From Terriglobales bacterium (lineage in GTDB: Bacteria > Acidobacteriota > Terriglobia > Terriglobales > Acidobacteriaceae), in contig JAICSO010000026.1 in assembly GCA_025936825.1 (NCBI GenBank), positions 1 to 54,124 on the forward strand: a stretch of DNA of 54,124 bases, written 5' to 3'. The notes beneath the pieces are model-generated. The model searched no databases, had not been told where the DNA came from, and saw nothing but the letters and a program-made list of their open reading frames with translations. Of the stretch, positions 9,492 through 18,657 are shown in pieces (position 1 is the first letter of the stretch; every line of letters begins with the position of its first letter). Both the position numbers and the translations under genes were made by a program.

Positions 9492-11630
9492 ATGCTGAAA
9501 GGAATGTTCTTGTTTACGTTACTGTTCGTTTCCCTGTCTCTCAGTGCCATGGTCCTGGCGGACGACGCTACCGCTTCTTCGTCTGCTCCGCCGGTCGCTC
9601 CGCGCAAGCCCGTTGAGGACACGATTCACGGCCGTCGTATCGTCGATCCCTATCGCTGGCTGGAAAATGCGAGGAGCCCGGAGACCCAGAAGTGGGTGGA
9701 GGAAGAATCTGCTTACACGCGCAGCCTGCTGGATCCTCTCTCTGGCCGCGAACAATTGCGAAAGCGCCTGGACCAACTGATGTCGATCGGGAGCCTTTCA
9801 GCGCCGCAAGTCGGCGGCAAATACTACTTCTATACGAAGCGTGAAGGCACCCAGAACCAGCCAGTGCTGTTCGTCCGGGAAGGCGTGCATGGTGCCAACA
9901 GAATCCTGGTGGACGTCAATAAGTTCGCTGCGGACGGAACGCTAGCGCTCGACTGGTGGGCACCGTCGGAGGATGGAAAGTACGTCGCTTACGGGACCTC
10001 GCCCAGCGGGTCCGAACTGAGCACGCTGCATATTATTGAGACAGCCACCGCCAAGCTTCTGCCGGACACGATAGAACGCACGCGCGCGGCGAGCATCGCG
10101 TGGAAGCTAGACGACTCAGGCTTTTTCTATACTCGCTATCCCCAAAAAGGGGAGGTGCCCGAAGGTGAGGAGGTTTATCATCGCCGAGTTTTTTACCACA
10201 CGCTTAGCGCTGATCCTGCGAATGATCCTCTCGTTTTCGGCAAAGACCTTGAACCCGAAGACTGGCCGGGTGTCGATCTTTCCAATGACGGACGTTGGCT
10301 CCTGATCAGCGTCGATCATGGCTGGACCAAATCGGAGCTCTACCTCCAGGATCTGCAGGGCAATGCTCCGCCCGTGCGAATCACAGATGGGAAGAACTTC
10401 CTTTACGGCGGTCAGATCTATAACGGCAAGATCTTTATCACTACCAATGAGGATGCGCCGCGATACCGCATGTTCGTCGCGGATGTCTCAGCCCCGGCCC
10501 GGGCCAATTGGCGCGAACTGATTCCGCAGAGCGATGCAATCCTGCAAGGAGCGGCGATCGTAAGCGGTCTTCTGCTGGCGCAGTACGAAAAAAATGCCAG
10601 CTCCCAACTGAAGTTGCTCGACATCGACGGTCATGAGCGCGGGGACGTGCAACTGCCGCAGATTGGAACTGTCGGTGGAATTGGCGGCAAATGGAACCGC
10701 AAGGAAGTGTTTTTCCAATTCAATTCGTTCACCATGCCGGACACGGTTTTACAAATCGATCTTGCCACCCGCGGGACGAGTCTTTGGAGCAAGGTCGACG
10801 CCGCGGGAGTTGATCCTTCACAGTACGAGGTCAAGCAACTGTGGTTCAATTCGAAAGATGGGACGCGCGTCCCGATGTTCGTCTTCTACAGGAAAGGATT
10901 GAAGCTCGATGGCAAGAACCCGACCCAACTCACAGGGTACGGAGGCTTCAATGTTAGTTTGACGCCGGAGTTTCGCGGAGACCGCTTCGCTTGGCTCGAG
11001 CACGGAGGAGTGTTCGCCGTCGCGAACCTGCGCGGCGGTGCTGAATTCGGCGAAGACTGGCATCGCGCGGGCATGCTCGATAAGAAGCAGAACGTGTTCG
11101 ACGATTTCATCGCAGCGGCTGAGTTTCTAATTTCGCAGAAGTACACAGATAAAGAACATCTTGCTATTCGCGGCGGTTCCAATGGAGGCTTGCTGATGGG
11201 TGCGGCGCTGACGCAGCGCCCCGATCTCTTCCGCGCAGTCGTATGCCAGGTTCCGCTGCTCGACATGTTGCGCTACCAGAATTTTCAAATTGCGAAGCTC
11301 TGGATCCCGGAATATGGCTCGTCCGATGATCCCAAACAGTTTGAGTGGTTATACGCGTATTCGCCGTACCACCACGTAAAGGATGGGGCAGAGTATCCGG
11401 CAATTCTCTTCATGACCGCTGATACTGATACTCGTGTTGACCCGATGCATGCGAAAAAGATGGCCGCTCTGATGCAAGCGGAAGCGGAGAATGGGAAAAG
11501 CCCCGAGAGGCCAATTCTTTTGCGGATCGATACGAAAGCTGGTCATGGCGCTGGGAAACCCATCGCCAAGCAGATCGACGACCTCGTAGATATCTACTCG
11601 TTCTTGTTGTGGCAGGTCGGAACTAAATAG
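9492..11630 (+). CDS. Prolyl oligopeptidase, family S9A, exported
   Basis: 712-aa serine peptidase that cleaves short peptides after proline. A signal peptide (FLFTLLFVSLSLSAMVLA) is followed by the S9A N-terminal signature (DPYRWLEN), a seven-bladed propeller domain and the alpha/beta hydrolase domain. The catalytic triad is visible: Ser in RGGSNGGLLMG (near residue 560), Asp in TADTDTRVDP and His in KAGHGAG near the C-terminus. Length matches the family (about 700 aa). A GGAG site precedes the ATG. It is monocistronic and converges with the small gene at 11650 across 19 nt. It probably works in the periplasm on peptide nutrients; that location is inferred from the signal peptide. Confidence 0.95.
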   Translation: MLKGMFLFTLLFVSLSLSAMVLADDATASSSAPPVAPRKPVEDTIHGRRIVDPYRWLENARSPETQKWVEEESAYTRSLLDPLSGREQLRKRLDQLMSIGSLSAPQVGGKYYFYTKREGTQNQPVLFVREGVHGANRILVDVNKFAADGTLALDWWAPSEDGKYVAYGTSPSGSELSTLHIIETATAKLLPDTIERTRAASIAWKLDDSGFFYTRYPQKGEVPEGEEVYHRRVFYHTLSADPANDPLVFGKDLEPEDWPGVDLSNDGRWLLISVDHGWTKSELYLQDLQGNAPPVRITDGKNFLYGGQIYNGKIFITTNEDAPRYRMFVADVSAPARANWRELIPQSDAILQGAAIVSGLLLAQYEKNASSQLKLLDIDGHERGDVQLPQIGTVGGIGGKWNRKEVFFQFNSFTMPDTVLQIDLATRGTSLWSKVDAAGVDPSQYEVKQLWFNSKDGTRVPMFVFYRKGLKLDGKNPTQLTGYGGFNVSLTPEFRGDRFAWLEHGGVFAVANLRGGAEFGEDWHRAGMLDKKQNVFDDFIAAAEFLISQKYTDKEHLAIRGGSNGGLLMGAALTQRPDLFRAVVCQVPLLDMLRYQNFQIAKLWIPEYGSSDDPKQFEWLYAYSPYHHVKDGAEYPAILFMTADTDTRVDPMHAKKMAALMQAEAENGKSPERPILLRIDTKAGHGAGKPIAKQIDDLVDIYSFLLWQVGTK

Positions 11631-11649
11631 CGCAGACGGATGCTCGGGT

Positions 11650-11937
11650 TCACCCTAGCGGCTCGAACAAGTGGCCTTCGATCCTATCGGCAATCTTCGG
11701 CAGGTCCTTCTTCGCGTACTGCATGAAGTGCGGGGTGGTGCGATGTGCCTCAAGAGCGGCATCATCTTGATATTGTTCGTAGATGAAGAATCGCCGTGGT
11801 TCAGTGCGATGCTTGTGCACCTGATACACAGAGCAGCCAGGTTCCTTGCGTGATTCTTCGGTGAGTTTGGAAAACAGGGCTGCGACTTCCGCTTCGCGGC
11901 CGGCCTTTGCCATCCAGGTGACTGCCAGTACGACCAT
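11650..11937 (-). CDS. Antibiotic biosynthesis monooxygenase (ABM)-fold protein
   Basis: 95-aa dimeric alpha/beta-barrel type protein of the YgiN/quinol-monooxygenase group: VVLAVTWMAKAGREAEVAALFSKL, then EPGCSVYQVHKH, then FFIYEQYQDDAALEAHRTTPHF with the usual His. In relatives such proteins oxidise quinols or act in stress responses; here the substrate is unknown. The ATG at 11937 has AGGAG about 10 nt upstream; the longer open frame upstream would overlap purA and has no support. It starts 13 nt after the purA stop, so it is most likely co-transcribed with purA. Confidence 0.85.
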   Translation of the reverse strand: MVVLAVTWMAKAGREAEVAALFSKLTEESRKEPGCSVYQVHKHRTEPRRFFIYEQYQDDAALEAHRTTPHFMQYAKKDLPKIADRIEGHLFEPLG

Positions 11938-11950
11938 TCTCGATCCGCTC

Positions 11951-13297
11951 CTATCGCTTGGCTTGTGCCTGCGACTTGCCGTCCTCCATAGATTGCAGTT
12001 CGGCGAGGAACTCGTCAACAAAAATGGTTTCTTCGCGGCCTGGGCCGGTCGAGACCATGCCGATCCGCGCACCGGTTTCACGCGCCATGAACTCCAGATA
12101 TTCGCGCGCAACCTTTGGCAGTTTGGCGTACTCGGTAATGCCTTTGGTTGGGGTATTCCAACCGGGCAAGGTGCGGTAGACGCATTCGATCTTCTCCCAG
12201 TCGCTGGCTTCGGCAGGGATTTCGTCGGTGGCTTTCCCGTTCACTTTGTAACCCACGCAGACCGGGATCTCCTTCAATTCGTCCAGCACATCGAGTTTTG
12301 TGATCACCAGCCACGAGGTCCCATTGACCATGCCGGAGTAGCGCAACAGAGGGAGATCCACCCAACCGCAGCGTCGCGGACGCCCTGTAACTGCGCCAAA
12401 TTCGTTTCCCTTCTTTCGAATCTCGTCGCCAACCGAATCAAACAGTTCCGTCGGGAACGGACCCTCGCCAACGCGCGTGCAATAAGCTTTTGTCACGCCA
12501 ATCACACGATCAATCGCAGTGGGCGCCACACCGGTACCGATCACGGCTCCGCCCGAGGTCGCACTCGAAGAGGTCACGAACGGATACGTTCCGTGGTCAA
12601 TGTCGAGCATGGTTCCTTGCGCGCCTTCGAACATTACCGATTGTCCCTCGTTGATGGCGCGGTTTAGCAGTACCGCCGTATCGCAGACGAACGGCGCGAT
12701 CTTTTTCGCCACCTCGGCGTACTCCGTGTACATCTTGTCGGGATCGAGCGGTTCGCTATTGAATAGCGCATGCGCGATCATGTTCTTCTCGCGGCAGGCG
12801 TTCTCGATATGTTTTTTGAGGAGGTCCAGATCACAGAGATCAACCACGCGCAGACCACGGCGCCCGGCCTTGTCTTCGTAGGTGGGGCCGATTCCGCGCG
12901 AGGTGGTGCCAATTTTTACTCGGCCCGGGGCATTCTCCGACGCAAGCTCGATCATGCGGTGATAAGGCAGGATCACGTGGGCACGGTTGCTGACAAACAG
13001 GTTGCCGTCCACCTGAATCCCCGCATGGCGCAACGCCGCAACTTCCTTGAGAAAAGCCATGGGATCGAGCACCACGCCGTTTCCAATCACGGCGCGGCAG
13101 CCCTGGCGCAGAACGCCGCAAGGTACCAACTGCAGCACGAATCTTTTGCCATTGATGATTACGGTATGGCCGGCGTTGTGGCCTCCAGCGTAGCGGGCCA
13201 CGACGGAGAACCGCTCCGACAGGACATCGACGATTTTGCCTTTGCCCTCGTCACCCCACTGGGCGCCGATTACGACCGCAGTCTTTCCCTTCTGCAA
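11951..13297 (-). CDS. purA: Adenylosuccinate synthetase
   Basis: Catalyses GTP-dependent joining of IMP and aspartate, the first committed step to AMP, in the cytoplasm. 448 aa. The GTP loop GAQWGDEGKGK is at residues 11-21, with GGHNAGHTV near 40, the IMP-binding SRGIGPTYEDKAGR region, and TKLDVLDEL and SVGDEIRKKGNEFGAVTGRPRRCGW in the second half. The start is TTG 13297, with AGGAG about 8 nt before it. First gene of a two-gene unit with the ABM-fold gene. The C-terminal tail after FLAEL is a few charged residues longer than usual. Confidence 0.97.
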   Translation of the reverse strand: MQKGKTAVVIGAQWGDEGKGKIVDVLSERFSVVARYAGGHNAGHTVIINGKRFVLQLVPCGVLRQGCRAVIGNGVVLDPMAFLKEVAALRHAGIQVDGNLFVSNRAHVILPYHRMIELASENAPGRVKIGTTSRGIGPTYEDKAGRRGLRVVDLCDLDLLKKHIENACREKNMIAHALFNSEPLDPDKMYTEYAEVAKKIAPFVCDTAVLLNRAINEGQSVMFEGAQGTMLDIDHGTYPFVTSSSATSGGAVIGTGVAPTAIDRVIGVTKAYCTRVGEGPFPTELFDSVGDEIRKKGNEFGAVTGRPRRCGWVDLPLLRYSGMVNGTSWLVITKLDVLDELKEIPVCVGYKVNGKATDEIPAEASDWEKIECVYRTLPGWNTPTKGITEYAKLPKVAREYLEFMARETGARIGMVSTGPGREETIFVDEFLAELQSMEDGKSQAQAKR

Positions 13298-13515
13298 TGC
13301 ACAAACTCCTGTTCAGGATTGTCGGGTGGGATCCGAAACCGAGATCACCCGGCAGATGGAACTGGCACACGCTCCTTGCCTGTGCAACGTGGGAAATCTG
13401 GGAACTTAGCGGCAGCCGAGGTGTACTCAGAATGATAACCCGGCGAGTTCCCGGGCGCGAACACAATCTTGAATGTAGGTCACTTGCTTTTTTTCTAGGC
13501 TGGATTGTAGGTCGC

Positions 13516-13545
13516 TTTACCGTTTCCCCGCTTCTTCTGTAGAAT
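13516..13545 (+). promoter_or_regulatory. Possible promoter for sucCD
   Basis: TTTACC (13516-13521), 18 nt, then TAGAAT (13540-13545), about 75 nt before the sucC ATG. The region 13298-13619 separates divergent purA and sucC and holds no other gene. Confidence 0.35.
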
Positions 13546-13619
13546 CATTAGTTTGCTGATGCGCTTCCGTTAGCCGCAAGCAGGTTCCCACCCTATACAG
13601 CCGGGAATTCGATAGCTAG

Positions 13620-14795
13620 ATGAAAATTCACGAGTATCAGGCGAAAGCAGTTCTGAAGAAGTATGGTGTCGCGGTGCCCCGCGGCGAGATGGTCGAGAAC
13701 CGCGAGCAGGCCGAAGCCGCGGCCAAGTCCTTATTTGACCAGGGCGCAAGCGGCGTCGTGGTCAAGGCCCAGATTCATGCTGGCGGACGCGGTAAAGGCG
13801 GCGGGGTCAAGATCGCGAAATCGGTTGCCGAAGCCGGCGAACTTGCCGGGAAGATGCTCGGCATGACGTTGGTGACGCATCAGACCGGCCCCGAAGGCCG
13901 CGTCGTACGCCGTCTGCTGATTGAGGAGACGTTGCCCATCGAACGCGAACTCTACCTTGGCATTGTGCTCGATCGCGCCGAAGCCAAGCCCGTGTTCATG
14001 GCGTCACAAGCGGGCGGCATGGAAATCGAGCAGGTCGCAGAGGAGAATCCCGACGCCATCGTCAAGGAGTACATCGCGCCCGGTATGGGGCTGGAGCCAT
14101 TTCAAGCCCGCAAGCTCGCCTTTCGACTGGGACTCAAGCCCGAGCAGATCAGCCAGGCCGTGAAGTTCATGACCGGCCTGTACAAAGCGTTCGAGGAGAC
14201 CGACTCGTCTCTGATGGAAATCAATCCCTTCATCACCTGCAGCGACGGCCGCTTGTTCGCGCTCGACGCCAAGATGAACTTTGACGACAACGCGTTGTTC
14301 CGCCATCCGGAATTGAAGGAATTGCGCGATGTCACCGAAGAAGACCCGCTCGAAGTCGAAGCGTCAAAGTACAGCCTGAATTACATCAAGCTCGACGGAA
14401 ACGTCGGCTGCATGGTCAATGGCGCTGGGCTGGCAATGGCGACCATGGACATTATTAAGTATGCCGGTGGCATGCCGGCCAACTTTCTCGATGTCGGCGG
14501 CGGCGCTAATGCCGAGCAGGTAGCCCACGCCTTCGAAATCCTGCTGAGCGACAAGAACGTGAAGGCCGTGCTGATCAATATTTTTGGCGGCATCCTGCGG
14601 GTGGATACGCTGGCGAAGGGTGTGGTAGAGGCAGCGAACAAAACCAAAATCCAGCTTCCGGTTGTGCTACGCCTCGAAGGCACGAACGTTGAGCAAGGCC
14701 GAGAAATTCTGCAGCAGTCAGGACTGAACTTCATCGTGGCAGAGACCATGAAAGACGCGGCCGAGAAGGTCGTCGCAGCGGCGGGCAAGGCCTAG
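13620..14795 (+). CDS. sucC: Succinyl-CoA synthetase (ADP-forming), beta subunit
   Basis: Beta subunit of the TCA-cycle enzyme that makes ATP or GTP from succinyl-CoA. 391 aa. An N-terminal ATP-grasp domain begins [16 protein letters not shown] and carries [14 protein letters not shown], followed by METAL-binding MEINPF near residue 200. The C-terminal CoA-ligase domain has [18 protein letters not shown] and [10 protein letters not shown] near residue 320. Length and ends match the family exactly. The partner sucD follows after an unusually long 174-nt spacer filled with palindromes. Confidence 0.97.
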   Translation: MKIHEYQAKAVLKKYGVAVPRGEMVENREQAEAAAKSLFDQGASGVVVKAQIHAGGRGKGGGVKIAKSVAEAGELAGKMLGMTLVTHQTGPEGRVVRRLLIEETLPIERELYLGIVLDRAEAKPVFMASQAGGMEIEQVAEENPDAIVKEYIAPGMGLEPFQARKLAFRLGLKPEQISQAVKFMTGLYKAFEETDSSLMEINPFITCSDGRLFALDAKMNFDDNALFRHPELKELRDVTEEDPLEVEASKYSLNYIKLDGNVGCMVNGAGLAMATMDIIKYAGGMPANFLDVGGGANAEQVAHAFEILLSDKNVKAVLINIFGGILRVDTLAKGVVEAANKTKIQLPVVLRLEGTNVEQGREILQQSGLNFIVAETMKDAAEKVVAAAGKA

Positions 14796-14807
14796 GTTTT
14801 GGATGGA

Positions 14808-14902
14808 GCAGCGCTTCAAGCGCTGCAGTTTGCGATTAGAAACAGAGTGGCTTTAGCCGCTGCGGTGGGTTCCTGGTTCAGATTGACGTAGGGCTAAAGC
14901 CC
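14808..14902. repeat. Palindromes in the sucC-sucD spacer
   Basis: Between the two subunit genes lie a perfect 9-bp hairpin (14808-14826, one-base centre) and a second stem in which GGCTTTAGCC (14849-14858) pairs with its complement inside 14891-14902. They resemble the intergenic palindromic units seen elsewhere in the window and may adjust sucC/sucD transcript stability. No T-run follows, so they are not classical terminators. Confidence 0.7.
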
Positions 14903-14969
14903 GAAAGAGTGGGTGAGCATTTGCAGGCCTGAAGGCCGCTACACCCAAGACGGTTCGGAAAGATCTCCA

Positions 14970-15845
14970 ATGAGCATTCTGGTCGATAAATCAACGAAGG
15001 TGATTGTTCAGGGCCTCACCGGCCGCGAGGGCACGTTTCACGCGAAAGCTTGCGCTGAATACGGCACGAAGATCGTTGGAGGCGTCACTCCCGGCAAGGG
15101 TGGCACGACTCACGAAGGCTGGCCGGTGTTCAACACCGTGCAGGAAGCCGTCGACAAGACCGGCGCAGACGCTTCGGTGATCTTTGTTCCACCGCCATTC
15201 GCAGCCGATGCGATCATGGAAGCCGCCGACGCCGAGATCGAACTGATTATCTGCATCACGGAAGGGATCCCGACGCTCGACATGGTTAAAGCATGGGAGT
15301 TCCTGCAGACGCGCCGCGCGCGCCTGATCGGGCCGAATTGCCCGGGGATCATCTCACCCGGCAAATGCAAAATCGGAATTATGCCCGGACGCATTCACAA
15401 AGAAGGCAACGTCGGCATCGTTTCCCGCTCGGGCACGCTGACTTATGAGGCGGTGCATCAGTTAACGACGCGCGGAATCGGGCAGTCCACCGCGATCGGC
15501 ATTGGCGGGGATCCGATTATCGGAACAAATTTTGTGGATGCGCTGGACCTGTTTAATCGTGACCCGCAGACCGAAGCTGTGATCATGATTGGCGAAATTG
15601 GCGGCAACGCGGAAGAGACCGCGGCCGAGTTTGTGAAAGCACGCATGAAGAAGCCGGTAGTCGGCTTTATCGCCGGACAGGCGGCGCCTCCAGGACGACG
15701 CATGGGCCACGCCGGCGCTATCATTTCAGGGGGGCACGGAACCGCGTCCGAAAAGATCAAGGCCATGCAAGCTGCGGGCATTCGTGTGTGCCCCACGCCC
15801 GCCGAGATCGGCGAAACGGTGGCAGCAGCTTTGGGCGGAAAATAG
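14970..15845 (+). CDS. sucD: Succinyl-CoA synthetase, alpha subunit
   Basis: 291-aa alpha subunit, which carries the phospho-histidine intermediate and binds CoA. The CoA-binding Rossmann domain begins with [33 protein letters not shown] is near residue 125; and the active-site His is in [12 protein letters not shown] near residue 247. ATG 14970 fits the family start; an in-frame upstream extension to 14913 lies in repeat-derived sequence and is rejected. Works with sucC. Confidence 0.97.
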   Translation: MSILVDKSTKVIVQGLTGREGTFHAKACAEYGTKIVGGVTPGKGGTTHEGWPVFNTVQEAVDKTGADASVIFVPPPFAADAIMEAADAEIELIICITEGIPTLDMVKAWEFLQTRRARLIGPNCPGIISPGKCKIGIMPGRIHKEGNVGIVSRSGTLTYEAVHQLTTRGIGQSTAIGIGGDPIIGTNFVDALDLFNRDPQTEAVIMIGEIGGNAEETAAEFVKARMKKPVVGFIAGQAAPPGRRMGHAGAIISGGHGTASEKIKAMQAAGIRVCPTPAEIGETVAAALGGK

Positions 15846-15885
15846 TCCCTCAGCTAGTCATGACCGGAGAATCGAAGTGCATAGG

Positions 15886-15945
15886 TCCTTCGACTCCGCA
15901 GGACGATTCGCGAGCGAACCATCCTGCTCCGCTCGAGGATGACAG
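15886..15945. repeat. Palindromic unit (TCCTTCG...GAGGATGAC type)
   Basis: The spacer between sucD and ndk holds a unit framed by TCCTTCGACTCC and CTCGAGGATGAC, with a central inverted stretch GATTCGCGAGCGAA. It shares framing and core with units at 33518, 34091, 47966 and 51647. Confidence 0.65.
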
Positions 15946-15958
15946 GTTTTGGGTTTTT

Positions 15959-15991
15959 GCTAAAGGCTAAGAGCTAGGAGCTAAGAGCTGC
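15959..15991. repeat. Heptamer tandem array (GCTAAGA)
   Basis: Four full units plus a partial one with exact 7-nt period: GCTAAAG, GCTAAGA, GCTAGGA, GCTAAGA, GCTGC. It ends 6 nt before the ndk ATG, and the GGAG that could serve as ribosome site lies inside the array. Confidence 0.8.
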
Positions 15992-15997
15992 TTTTTT

Positions 15998-16423
15998 ATG
16001 AAGACTCTTCAACGTACACTCACCATCGTGAAGCCTGACGCCGTGAAACGCAAAGCGGTCGGCGACATTATCGAGCAGTTCGAGAAGAATGGTTTCCACA
16101 TTCTTGCCATGAAGATGCTGGAGATATCCAAGCACCAGGCCGAGCAGTTCTATGCCGTCCATGCGCACCGGCCATTCTTCAACTCGCTGACGGACTTCAT
16201 GTCGAGCGGCCCGATCGTGGTTCTCGCGCTGGAGAAAGAGAACGCGATCGCCGATCTGCGCAAGCTAATGGGCGCGACCAACCCGGCGCAGGCGGAAGAA
16301 GGCACAATCCGAAAGAAGTGGGCGGCCACCATCGAATACAACGCCATTCATGGCTCCGATGCTGATGAAACCGCGCGCTTCGAGCTAAGCTTCTTCTTCG
16401 CGGGATACGAATTGGCGCAATAA
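15998..16423 (+). CDS. ndk: Nucleoside diphosphate kinase
   Basis: Exchanges the gamma phosphate between nucleoside di- and triphosphates through a phospho-histidine. 141 aa, the usual size. N-terminus [20 protein letters not shown] carries the family signature; the active-site His is about residue 117 in [12 protein letters not shown]. The ribosome site is weak, and the sequence before the ATG is a heptamer array, so the array may influence translation. Confidence 0.97.
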   Translation: MKTLQRTLTIVKPDAVKRKAVGDIIEQFEKNGFHILAMKMLEISKHQAEQFYAVHAHRPFFNSLTDFMSSGPIVVLALEKENAIADLRKLMGATNPAQAEEGTIRKKWAATIEYNAIHGSDADETARFELSFFFAGYELAQ

Positions 16424-16503
16424 TTAATGTTGGTGAGACGGGCACCCTCGCTCGTCCAGTCGAGTGGCGTCCGACAGCGATCGAGTTCTAGCGGGAAATC
16501 CTT

Positions 16504-16689
16504 ATGCCGATGATCCAAATCACGATGCTCTCTGGCCGCACCGCGGAGCAAAAGCGCAAGATCGCACAGCGCATTACCGATGTCATGGTCGAAGAGACCG
16601 GCACTGTGCGCGAGGGTGTTGCCGTCGCTTTCTATGAAGTCTCCAAAGAAAGCTACGCGCGGGGTGGCGTTCTGATTTCAGACAAGTGA
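16504..16689 (+). CDS. 4-oxalocrotonate tautomerase-family enzyme
   Basis: 61-aa small tautomerase. It begins MPMIQITML, leaving Pro as the N-terminal residue once Met is removed; this Pro is the catalytic base in the family. The GRTAEQKRKIAQRITDVM helix and a conserved-like C-terminal strand follow. The physiological substrate cannot be told from sequence. It sits between ndk and fpg on the same strand, with GGGAAA about 8 nt before the ATG. Confidence 0.88.
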   Translation: MPMIQITMLSGRTAEQKRKIAQRITDVMVEETGTVREGVAVAFYEVSKESYARGGVLISDK

Positions 16690-16729
16690 TGTGCATGTCG
16701 GCGGGTGTACCTGCGCCGCAATTCTTCCT

Positions 16730-17545
16730 GTGCCGGAACTTCCCGAAGTCGAAACCATCGCGCGTGGACTAGCGAAGCGAGTCGTGGGCGATGTCATCGA
16801 GTCCGTTTGGCTCGGCTCGAAGCCGGAACCGCTGAAATCCCCTGCGGCCGAAATCGAAGCTGCCCTGGCTTCGAAGACGATCCTTAACGTCCGCCGTTCC
16901 GGCAAGCACATTGTGTTTGATCTTGCAGATCCAGTCAGAAAAGGCATGCCTGCCGCGCAGTGGATTGTTCATCTCGGGATGACTGGCCGTTTGCTGGTCT
17001 GTTCTGCGGAATCCGAGGTCGCCAAACATACTCACGCCATCCTGCGGCTGGCATCGGGCCGCGAACTACGGTTTGTGGATCCCCGCCGCTTTGGTCGACT
17101 TGCAGTCATTGAAAAGTTCGCTCCCCCCGGAGCAGAGCCGCTCTCAATCCCTCTGACAAAGTTCGTTGCTCTGTTTCGTGGGCGAAAGACTCCCATCAAA
17201 AGCGCACTGCTGAATCAAAAACTGCTCAGCGGCGTGGGGAACATTTATGCGGACGAAGGCCTGTACCGTGCGAAAGTGCGACCCAGACGACGCGCGGCAT
17301 CGCTCACTGCTGATGAACTGCGCCTCCTACACAAAGGCTTAAAGCAGGTTTTGCAAGAAGCTATCCGTCTCGGAGGGTCCAGCATCTCCGACTATGTCGA
17401 CTCGGAAGGTCAGGAAGGTTTTTTCCAATTGAAACACCGCGTGTATGGTCGTGAAGGAAAGCCCTGCCAGAAATGCGGAACGCCTATCAAGCGCGTCGTA
17501 ATTGCAGGGCGAAGCAGCCATTACTGCCCGACGTGCCAGAAGTGA
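16730..17545 (+). CDS. mutM: Formamidopyrimidine-DNA glycosylase
   Basis: Base-excision repair enzyme that removes 8-oxoguanine and cuts the strand by beta/delta elimination. The catalytic residue is the N-terminal Pro, so the start must be GTG 16730, giving (M)PELPEVETIARG; the in-frame ATG at 16691 would bury it behind 13 residues. This start gives 271 aa, close to the 269 aa of E. coli Fpg. Other marks are the Lys in RRSGKHIVFDL near residue 58, the GVGNIYADE H2TH region, and the C-terminal zinc finger CQKCG...YCPTCQK. The stop codon overlaps the first unit of a heptamer array. Confidence 0.96.
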   Translation: MPELPEVETIARGLAKRVVGDVIESVWLGSKPEPLKSPAAEIEAALASKTILNVRRSGKHIVFDLADPVRKGMPAAQWIVHLGMTGRLLVCSAESEVAKHTHAILRLASGRELRFVDPRRFGRLAVIEKFAPPGAEPLSIPLTKFVALFRGRKTPIKSALLNQKLLSGVGNIYADEGLYRAKVRPRRRAASLTADELRLLHKGLKQVLQEAIRLGGSSISDYVDSEGQEGFFQLKHRVYGREGKPCQKCGTPIKRVVIAGRSSHYCPTCQK

Positions 17546-17578
17546 AATCAGATTTCAGATTCGAAATTGCAGATTGGA
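17544..17578. repeat. Heptamer tandem array (GATTTCA)
   Basis: Five 7-nt units: GAAATCA, GATTTCA, GATTCGA, AATTGCA, GATTGGA. It begins inside the mutM stop codon. Together with the array at 17635 it can form a perfect 11-bp stem (17551-17561 with 17648-17658). Confidence 0.8.
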
Positions 17579-17634
17579 CTCCTGATCGCCTACAACGCAT
17601 CGGTTTGAGCAAAGAAGAAGCTTGAAATATACGT

Positions 17635-17662
17635 TCTGAAATTTACAATCTGAAATCTACAA
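17635..17662. repeat. Heptamer tandem array (TCTGAAA/TCTACAA)
   Basis: Four 7-nt units: TCTGAAA, TTTACAA, TCTGAAA, TCTACAA. It is the inverse partner of the array at 17544 and lies 17 nt beyond the 3' end of the MscS gene, between two converging genes. Confidence 0.8.
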
Positions 17663-17679
17663 TCCAATAATCAGCAATA

Positions 17680-18585
17680 TCACGACGCCTTCCCTGTGCC
17701 CGAGTCCATCACGTAGATCCGTCCCGGGCCTGCCGCCTGCACATTATTCTTCTCGAAGCATTCCTTGATTCGACGCCGCAATTCCCTGCTGACCGTGTAT
17801 TGCTTGTTCGGTCGAGTCTTGATCAGCATGAGATATTCCGCCTCTCCGTTGCCCACGCGATCGATTCCAGGGACCTGAATGTCGCTGACCACATCATCCG
17901 CGTAGGCGGGATCATGTCGCACCTCTTCGCCAACTTCCGTCAACAGCTTGACGATTCTGTCGCTGGGCTCGCTATAAGCAACCACCACTCGCATCGCAAG
18001 TTGCGACCAGTCCCGCGTGGTATTCGAGACGATCTGAATCGCACTGTTCGGAACGATGTGGAGTGTCCCATCCTCGTCGCGCAGCACCGTGTTCCGCAGA
18101 CTCATCCGCTCCACTGTTCCTTTAACCCCTGCAATCCTGACTGTATCGCCGATGTCGTATTGGTTCTCGAAGAGAATGAAGAAACCATTGATGAAATCAT
18201 GCACCAGCGTCTGCGCGCCAAAGCCGATCGCAAGACCTGCGATACCCGCGCTGGCCAACATCGGACCGAGGTTTAGACCTAACAGCGACAGAATCTCCAG
18301 CGCGGCGGTGAAAAAAATGGCGAAGACGCCTACGCTGGTAACCACACTCGTGACTGTGCGCACCTGCTGCACGCTTACGCCCGGGGGAAGTTTCCGGATG
18401 TGAAGGTCGGCACTCTTCCTCGCGATCGCACGCAAAATCTTGGTGAGGATATAAGCCCCGATCAGCACCAGGATGATCTTGGGTGCATCGTGGCGGAGGA
18501 AGGTCATGGTGTCCTCGCGCCAATCGCGCAGCAGAGCAGAGAGACTCGCCTCCGTAGGCAGTTTCATTTGCAAGGACAGGAGCAT
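17680..18585 (-). CDS. Small-conductance mechanosensitive channel, MscS family
   Basis: About 301-aa inner-membrane channel that releases solutes on hypo-osmotic shock. Three predicted membrane helices (IILVLIGAYILTKIL; TSVVTSVGVFAIFFTAALEIL; the Gly/Ala-rich pore helix MLASAGIAGLAIGFGAQTLVHDFINGF) are followed by the beta domain (NQYDIGDTVRIAGVKGTVE, LRNTVLRDEDGTLHIVPNS) and an alpha/beta C-terminus. ATG 18585 is preferred because a TATAAT (18598-18603 on this strand) lies 12 nt upstream; the longer frame to 18675 would run past that promoter and overlap the divergent gene. No partner gene. Confidence 0.92.
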   Translation of the reverse strand: MLLSLQMKLPTEASLSALLRDWREDTMTFLRHDAPKIILVLIGAYILTKILRAIARKSADLHIRKLPPGVSVQQVRTVTSVVTSVGVFAIFFTAALEILSLLGLNLGPMLASAGIAGLAIGFGAQTLVHDFINGFFILFENQYDIGDTVRIAGVKGTVERMSLRNTVLRDEDGTLHIVPNSAIQIVSNTTRDWSQLAMRVVVAYSEPSDRIVKLLTEVGEEVRHDPAYADDVVSDIQVPGIDRVGNGEAEYLMLIKTRPNKQYTVSRELRRRIKECFEKNNVQAAGPGRIYVMDSGTGKAS

Positions 18586-18597
18586 TGGAGTGGTTGA

Positions 18598-18603
18598 ATT
18601 ATA
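18598..18603 (-). promoter_or_regulatory. -10 box of the MscS gene
   Basis: TATAAT on the minus strand, 12 nt before the ATG at 18585, which predicts a leader of only about 5 nt. No good -35 was found. Confidence 0.5.
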
Positions 18604-18640
18604 GCAACCGAGTTTTGGGAACTGGCCTGCTGGAGGGGCA

Positions 18641-18646
18641 TATAAT
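18641..18646 (+). promoter_or_regulatory. -10 box of the hypothetical gene at 18658
   Basis: TATAAT 11 nt before the ATG, predicting a very short leader. The only nearby -35 candidate, TTGGGA at 18615-18620, has a long 20-nt spacer. Confidence 0.45.
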
Positions 18647-18657
18647 CTGAGTAATTT

